Assembly: GCA_033065855.1 (NCBI GenBank)
Contig: JAVXUO010002370.1
Span: forward strand, 372,001-436,000
Length of the DNA: 64,000 nt
Direction of reading: 5' to 3'
From: Escallonia rubra
Lineage: Eukaryota > Streptophyta > Magnoliopsida > Escalloniales > Escalloniaceae
In this document: in pieces, positions 57,160 to 64,000 of the stretch
Position numbering within the stretch: the stretch's first letter is position 1
Layout of the letters: every line of letters begins with the position of its first letter
The notes under the pieces: generated by a model
Database searches by the model: none
What the model was told of the DNA's origin: nothing
What the model saw: only the letters and a program-made list of their open reading frames with translations
Position numbers and translations under genes: made by a program

Positions 57160-59872
57160 TGTAATATCTGGTACCTTTTAGAGCGGTTTAAAATAAATAT
57201 CGGTGACCCAAAAAATAAACAGGCGTTAATTTTAAGCAATGCTCGGGTATTCGTACAGTAGAGGAGCAGCTTAAAACAATTTTGGGGCAAAAAAGTAATT
57301 TTAAAAACTTTTGGGGTCATTTTGTAAATATGGGAAAATTTGGGGGTTATTTTGCAATTTTGGAAATCTGGTTCTTAGGTGTCAAATTTTAGGGAAAGTT
57401 CTTTTAACGGATGCCACCTCCTATTTGAATTGTTGATGACTAATGCATTTAATATTAAACTAAGGAAGTAGATAAAGATCTTTAAGGAAATTAAAGGAAA
57501 TAAAGGAAAGAAACAAAAATTCGGGTAAGAAAAGAAAGAGAGAGCAAAAAAAAAAAAAAAGCCATTAAGAAGGAAACAGAACAGAAGAAAGAAAAGAAAA
57601 CAGAGGGAAAAGAGAAGAAGCAGAGCATGGTACTCGACTGGTAAACAAAGGGGAAAACCGAGGGAGAATGGGAAAGAATTGGTGCAATTCTGGATGGTTT
57701 TTTCTCCCTTTAAGGTGTATAATCTCAGTGTGCGAATATAGTGCGGACTGTGTGTGTTCAATGTGTGTTCTTCGTGTGCAGATAGTGAATTGTGGGTAAT
57801 GGTGGGTGTAAATCGTGTATGTGTGGTGTTGGTATGTGTCTAGGGGGGGATTGGGTGCATAACAATCTGTGTTTGGTGTGTGTTTGAGTATGTGTAGGTG
57901 GGTAGTATGTGTTGGAGTGTGTATAATGTATTCGGGTGTGTGTATATGTGATGAATTGTGCGTGGTTTATGTGTATTAGGTGTGTTAGAGTGTGTGTATC
58001 TGGGTGTGTTGGAATATGTGTCTGTGTGTGTGCGTGAGTGTAAATGGGTTCGGCAGCTGGGTGAAGAAGATAGGGGTGTGTGTGTTTAGGTGAGATAGTG
58101 TGTGTTTTGATTTGAATAGTGTTTGTAATTGTCAAGGGGGGGGGGCGGGGGGGGGGTGTGGGAGGGTTATATATGCAGTTTTTTGCAATTTTTGTAAATA
58201 GTTCAGATCATAATTTAACAAAGTGAGAAACAATGACCCCCCTTATTTTTATAAAACGTACGGTGTCGAATATTTTGGAAAATTTCGGTGTCCGTGAAGT
58301 ATGCTAAATAAGGGTATCGATTAGAAGGAATTTCGGATTTATTTCGCATAACAAATCAAATTACTTTAATCTGAAAATTTTAGGGAAACATTATTTTACT
58401 GATATGTTTCGGTATCTAAAATTTCGTGCAAGTTCGAGGTCGATAGCTATTTTTAGAAGAAATGGCATCTGAGTGCTCTGTTCGGACACCGAATCAAGGT
58501 TTTCGGGCGAAAATTTCATAAAATAATTTTTAGCCCAATAATGACTTTAGGATGCTTAAAATATTATTTTAAAGTATTTTTTAGATTTTTTCGGTGCGTG
58601 AATCCCTAGGGGGTATTTTGGTAATTTGTCACCAAAGGGGGTATTTTGGTAATTTTACCTATAAAAGGTATTTTTGGGTAAATTCACATACGGTAAGAGT
58701 TTTTTTGTGATTCTACTTACAAGAAAGCTATTTTGGTGATTTAAGTGCGAGGGGTATTTTTGGTAATTTTACACGAGGGACATTTTGGTAATATTGCATA
58801 CTCGGTGAGGGCCTATTCTGGGAGTATGCATGAGTTAGTATTAAATTCATTATATCGTAGTATATAATGTATACTAATAATTGGATTTTTCTGTTCAGAT
58901 TAATGCAACAGACTTTCCGGTTAGACTAGCTTAACTTCGGATCCAAGTAAGAGTTTTTATCTAAACTCCGGGTAAGGATTTCTATCTGAACCCTAATGTC
59001 GATAACGTGTTCGTAAGTATCATTTTGAATTGTCTATGACTATTGTCAAACAATGAGATATGCATTTATGTCAGCATGGTTTTGCCAAGAAAACCCCAAT
59101 ATTGGACTTGATATCGGTTATTTGGAACTCTTATCGATGCACACCTATTATTGCATGCGAAGCAGATTCGATAACCGTTTACTTCTTCTGAATTGTTGAT
59201 TTTTTGAATTCCGTCTTTTCAATTCGATAACTGTTCGTAGACGTTTTTGCTATTTGTTTGTGATTAATTCTTGTGTTGAGCAACTTTGGAAATTGTTTGT
59301 ATTCGATAACTGTTCGTATTCACTCTTGCTATTTGTTGTGGTAATTTTGAGCGATGATATATACGACCATGCATAATTGTCATTGAAACCGAATTGGTTT
59401 CGGTTATTTGAGTTCATGTTAATGCTCATTGTTATTATTGTTTTTGTGTTGACCTGGGGGTCTGTTTAGTGGGGAGGCGTTATAAAGCTGGTTTGTTATT
59501 GCTTCCTACGGGGAACGCATGCTAGTTCCTTGATCGATGGAAAGGGCTAGTTATCATCGTACGCCATGCATGTGTACATCTATGCATTGCCTGAATGACA
59601 TTGCCTCTGCCCAGGATAAAATTTTTTGAATTTGTTCACATTGTATCTTACAATGATTGTTTTAAGAATGATGTTCAAATGAATATCGTGTTATCTGATT
59701 GAAGGGGATCGAGTAAAATTCCTCCCCATATTGTGATTAAGCTATTTATGACTGCCTGAAACCCTTCCTCTATTGTCCTTTGAAGTAACTAGGTTCGTTT
59801 TACAATGTTTTGAAAAGTCATCATTGTATTTTAAAACGTTGGCTTTGGAAATGATCTTCAAATGGTTGTTTT
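57160..59872 (+). mobile_element. T2: gypsy LTR of T type, 3' end cut by K2
   Basis: It starts TGTAATATCTGGTACC, like T1 read on its own strand. The same regional order follows: repeated lines (57290-57365), A/G-rich tract (57480-57620), GT-rich tract (57690-58130), spaced 'GGTATTTTGGTAATTT' lines (58608-58800), then AT-rich DNA. By comparison with T1 about 0.5 kb is missing at its right end, where K2 begins. The Pro/Thr/His frame 58135-57758 on the minus strand is translated GT repeat. Confidence 0.7.
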
Positions 59873-60560
59873 TGTCATACCCTAATTTAATCTAAGCGAG
59901 AATTAGATTAATCGAGGACATTATTTTTATCGATATTATTATTTTTATCGATAATCGACTAATTAGAGTAAAATGGGAGGTTGGTTTGGCCTTCGGGGTC
60001 AAAATGTAATTTTAGAAAGTAAAGGGGCAAAAATGTAATTTAAAAAAATATGGTGAACGGGATGAATATTTTAATTAAGTAGCATCATTTCGATGATAAT
60101 GAGGTGTTAGATTACGGTAATTTTGGGGTCAAATTGTAATTTCCCAAAGTCAAGGGGTCAAAATGCAATTTTCAAAACTTGAGGGGCCAAAGTGCAAAAG
60201 TTGAAACTTTGCAAAATGTGTCATAACCTGATGAAAACAGGCCATGCACGATGGCCACCTCCTGCTTGCCATAATCTGAATCATGTTTATGAATTATAAA
60301 GTATTGGGATAAGATTAAGAGAAGGGAATTATCCAAAAAAAGTTTTGGGGGGAGGAAAATAGAAAATAGAAGAAGTGAAGAACACGCACGCACTGTAGCA
60401 GCTACAGGAAGGAGGAAAAAGAAGAGAGAAAGAGGAAGAAAAAGGAGGGGAAGGAAAGGAAAGAAAGAAAGTGGAATCCAAACCCTAAGGGGGTATGATT
60501 TTGAACCAAATTCGTGGAAATTTAAGGAATTTATACGAGTATATGTCACATATATATGTC

Positions 60561-60601
<41 letters not shown>

Positions 60602-63326
60602 CATATTCAGTTGTATAATCTGATTGGGATGAAGAAATGATTATGAAATCTCGTTGGAATCATGGATATAAGACATAAAACAACAATGAAAGGAGAAAAC
60701 GAATTAGGGTTTCGAATTGGGTTGATTTCAGCGTGCGTGGGTGTGTGTTTAAGTGCATTCTATTGTGTGTTCTTCAATTTCGAAAATGGGTATGGATTAA
60801 TGTGGTGTAATTATGTTAATTGGATGGATTTAGGGCATTAAAATGTAAATTTCAATGCGATTGAATGATTAAAAGTGAGAAATCCATGCGTAATTATGGG
60901 ATGAGTGTGCCCAGGTGTGTGACGGGTTGAAGGAGGAAGAAGACATGTGCGTGTGGCCAAGGTGTGCTAGTGTATGTGATGATCTGAATAGTAACATGTA
61001 ATTGTCGCTAAAGATGAAAAGTCATGAAGCAGCTTCTTATCCAATTTTTTTAAATAGTTAGGGTCAAAATTAGCCAAAGTGTGAAAAAGAGACCTCAGTT
61101 ATTTTTAGGAGACCTGTGTCGTGGAAATATTTCATATTTTTTCGAGGTCGGAAAGGGGGTGAGCGGATGCGGGAAGTTTGGAACTTTACGGTGAAATTTA
61201 AAATATCAAACTAGCGCGGTTTTGTGTGAAAATTTTATGAGAATCCTAGGATGTTGAGAAGTTCCATTTCCCAATATTTCGGATCATTCCAAAGTTGTTT
61301 GCTATTTTTGGCCGAACAGACTTTTAAGCGTTTGGTCTGGACACCAGTTCGAGATTTTTGAGCAAAATTTTTGTAAAATGTTTTTTTAGCTCAAAAATGA
61401 TTTCAGGATGTTTAAAATTGCGTTTTAAAGTTGTTTTGAAGCAGAATTGGGGTGTTGCGGTGGTAGTGAACCCTCAGGGGGTATTTTTGTAATTTGACAC
61501 CCGGAGAGGGGTATTTTGGTAATTTTTCCAGTAAAGTTTTCCCAAGGACATTTTAGTCGGAAAAGGGTTGTAAAACAGCTGAAAGGGTTGTTTTGAAGCT
61601 GATTTGGTGTGTTGAGGTTGTGTAGCGGCCATTAGGGGGTATTTTGGTAATTTGCCATGTTGACGCCAAATTTTAGGGAACGCGCGTAATTTAGCGTTCG
61701 GAGTGGTGGGAAGTGAGAAATTATGTTAATCCATTGAAATAATGAGATAGTGGCTATTGCTAATCGTTGGTAAGCTAGGTTAAGGATCTAGTTATCGGAT
61801 CGAATTAACGAGCGGTCGTAAGACACTATGAACGGTTAATGGGAAGGGGTAGAATAAGGAGTACGTATATGTTGAATGATGTCTAACAAGCATAGTATTA
61901 TTTGACTAGGTGATGCAGCTCGTTGCGATCAGAGATTGCGAGTTGCTTTGGCTCTAAGCCAATCAGGTAAGGACAATGCGGTTCTGATATGCTAATTCAT
62001 TGTTTCGATTAGCATGCCATGTTGATGACGTATTGTTGAATTCTTGTTGATATGATTGGTCACCGGTAGTCATTGTGACCGGTATACGCATATTTGAATT
62101 GTGCTGTTGAGGACTTAGGGTAGAATAAATTTCCTTAGTCCGCCCCGTTGATAAAATTTAATGAGGATGATGCGTGTTCTAGTATGCTATGATTCGACTC
62201 GATTAGCATATCTGACGTCGAGGGTGATATTGTATAGGGGTTGTTGTGAGATGTTGGCAATTATTGATAGCCGATATCTCTTCTCTTTGAGAACACCATT
62301 GAGGACTTGTGGCAAACTTCTCCCGAGTCTGCCCTGTCGTTGATGATGATGCTGTTTGTGGAATGTCGGCACTTATTGGTAGTCGACATTCCTCTTATGT
62401 AAGAACGTTGTTGAGGGCTTGCAGTAATCTTTTCCCAAGTCCGCTATGTTCATGATGTACGTTGAACTCTTGTTGTTAGGTCTGAACATCGGTTGATCTT
62501 TTGATCATGTATTCCTTGTTGAGCTGGGTTGTTGAGGACGTTGGTTGTAAGGTGGTTAGGGAAAGCACTCTAGATGAGTTCCCTTCTTGTTGACAATGTC
62601 TCTTCTATTTATTCGAGACTGAGATGAACATCCCGTAAAATGGGACATCAATATGAGGAGGATGGCCTATGAATTATGATCACTAGCCAAAGAGGATGAA
62701 TGTCACTCGAGCAGAGTCTTTCGTGTCTGGTCGAGTCATGTCCGTCATGTCCATGTGCATTGCATTTGATTTTCTTTTGATGTTGATGATTTTAATGATT
62801 TGTATTTTAATGATGTTTATCTTTATGACCTTGGATTTTGGGTTCACTTGCATAGTCGGTCAGTCAGTCCAGTCCATGAGAAGGTGGCAGTAATGCTGTT
62901 CTGTTGGGCCTTAAGCCGCTCAGTCTAACGAAAGAAAAATTATCATTTGACAATTATGCTAATGTCAAAAATTTATTGGAACTCTTGATTCATTTCTATC
63001 GTTGAGATGATTATTATTCCTCCGAGTCTCTTGAATCATGTGTACACGATACTCCTCGTGTTGTCTTTACTGGGCAATTTACGCTCATTCCCTATGTTGT
63101 ATTGTGCATGCTATAAGGTTGATCAAGGAGAACCTTCTAGAAAGGAAAAAGAAACAAGCTAGAACAGTTGAGCATGGGGATCAGTTTTGTAAGGACGCAT
63201 TTTGGAGCGTCTATTAATGATGTATGAGTATGAGGATGTAGTTGCTCTGTATTCAGCACAGAGTTTTGAATATGATTATGATCGATAATTCAGCCCGATG
63301 ATGTCACCAAGGTTGAGGGTGTCACA
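59873..63326 (+). mobile_element. K2: 3.45 kb gypsy 5' LTR
   Basis: It starts TGTCATACCC and ends GGGTGTCACA (TG...CA). It is followed by an initiator-tRNA type primer-binding site, so it is the 5' LTR of an element that continues beyond the window. Internal marks: repeated 'GGGTCAAAATGTAATTTT' lines (59995-60195), an A/G-rich tract (60350-60480), a (TA)n run (60563-60597), 'GGGTATTTTGGTAATTT' lines (61480-61655) and a minisatellite (62075-62560). Confidence 0.8.
62075..62560 (+). repeat. LTR minisatellite (K2)
   Basis: About four units of 110-190 bp with 'GATAGCCGATATCTCTTCTC' or a variant, then 'GTTGAGGACTTG', homologous to 55115-55790. The array differs in unit number from K1. Confidence 0.75.
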
Positions 63327-63329
63327 AGT

Positions 63330-63341
63330 TAGTATTAGAGC
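63330..63341 (+). other. Primer-binding site of the K2 element
   Basis: TAGTATTAGAGC begins 3 bp after the LTR and resembles TGGTATCAGAGC, the initiator-Met-tRNA site used by many plant chromovirus-type gypsy elements. Confidence 0.7.
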
Positions 63342-64000
63342 TTAGGCAAATGATTCTGTAGACTTTTGACGTGTCTGGTGGAAGTCCTAAGTTGTCAAGG
63401 ATAGGAGTAGAAGAAGAATTTTGATGATTTAGCTGAACTAGGAGGATGGTTAAGATATGTTGGCTAAGGTTGGCTATGTCATATATATTGTCATATTAGC
63501 ATTCCTGTTATTGTTGCAGGGAAAGGAAGAAAGAGCTAGTTAACCTTTCTTTAGAAGAATGGGTTGATGATGATAAGGTTGGTGTCAGATCTCGAAAAAA
63601 AGAAGAAGATCCTGGTGAAAATGTATAAGAGATGAAATTAGGGCTGAAAGAACCAAATGAAGGTCCAGTGGGAAGTGAATTTGAAGGACCTATGGGGATA
63701 ATAGATGAGGTTAGACACTTCTAGTGTGTAAACCGTGAACCGAGAAATGAGGAGCGGAGGGTGAGAATGAATAGAATTTTGATGAGATTTGGGAAGAAAA
63801 GTACTTCCAAGTGATGAGGAAAAAGGGACTAATCGACAAGTCAGTTCGAGTCACAAACTAGCAGTGTTAACTAAATGATAAAGAGACTGAAAGTTGAATG
63901 AGACGACAGGAAGTAAGTATCAAATTAGATATTGAGGGAGACAATGGACGCCGATATGCGGGTCACTCGGAAAAATATGACAGGTTGTTCGTGATTTCCC
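63342..64000 (+). other. Start of the K2 element's internal region
   Basis: Leader sequence with A/G-rich, Glu/Lys-coding fragments (63510-63720) broken by stops. No gag domain is recognisable before the window ends. Confidence 0.4.

Noticed and set aside
57758-58135. 125-codon Thr/His/Pro frame
   Set aside because: Antisense reading of the GT-rich block in LTR T2.

Overview
The window is nuclear DNA of a flowering plant with a large, repeat-rich genome. Evidence for this: Ty3/gypsy and Ty1/copia retrotransposons, hAT-type DNA transposons, long AT microsatellites, an endogenous caulimovirid (plant pararetrovirus) fragment, and one recognisable host gene with plant-type introns. No rRNA, tRNA, CRISPR or bacterial-type operon was seen. 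Species cannot be named from the sequence. Reading was by eye, so family names rest on protein motifs and on terminal repeats with target-site duplications (TSDs).

Region 1 (1-20.9 kb) is a deep nest. A degenerate gypsy pol (+, from 19559) holds a minus-strand gypsy element (LTR 18794-19558, gag 18714-18151 continuing at 573-1). That gag is split by a 17.6 kb insertion (574-18142) with exact 8-bp TSDs and termini of a family I call A. Inside A1 lie two MITE-like inverted-repeat elements and a minus-strand caulimovirid fragment (about 2.95-17.94 kb; coat protein, protease, RT, RNase H, then a promoter-like end). The viral fragment was itself hit by a 777-bp hAT element C (5984-6760), a 5.7 kb element B2 (9406-15138) carrying a 4.2 kb hAT element D with a decayed transposase, and a 1.35 kb inverted-repeat element (16295-17641).

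Region 2 (20.9-37.6 kb): after a Tat-type LTR fragment and element B1 comes the only host gene, the 3' part of a farnesylcysteine lyase/prenylcysteine oxidase gene (+). Three exons are visible (23628-23987, 24074-24249, 34102-34366) and splice in phase to 266 codons plus stop. The last intron is 9.85 kb and holds a decayed copia element split twice by family A copies (A2, A3). The N-terminal FAD-domain exons were not found. 34.6-37.6 kb is AT-rich DNA without a recognised gene.

Region 3 (37.6-46.2 kb) is built from Tat/Ogre-like gypsy pieces: a plus LTR, primer-binding site, leader minisatellite and gag, fused to the 3' LTR of a minus-oriented relative. That relative has a 3' minisatellite and an ORF antisense to the element that resembles a plant mobile-domain (DUF7745-like) protein.

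Region 4 (46.2-64 kb) consists mostly of very long (3.4-4.4 kb) gypsy LTRs of two related groups, T (46199-49652 minus; 57160-59872 plus, cut) and K (52332-56732; 59873-63326, both plus), with a decayed gag-pol between them and the start of an internal region at the right edge. Apart from the lyase gene, nothing here looks like a functioning host gene.
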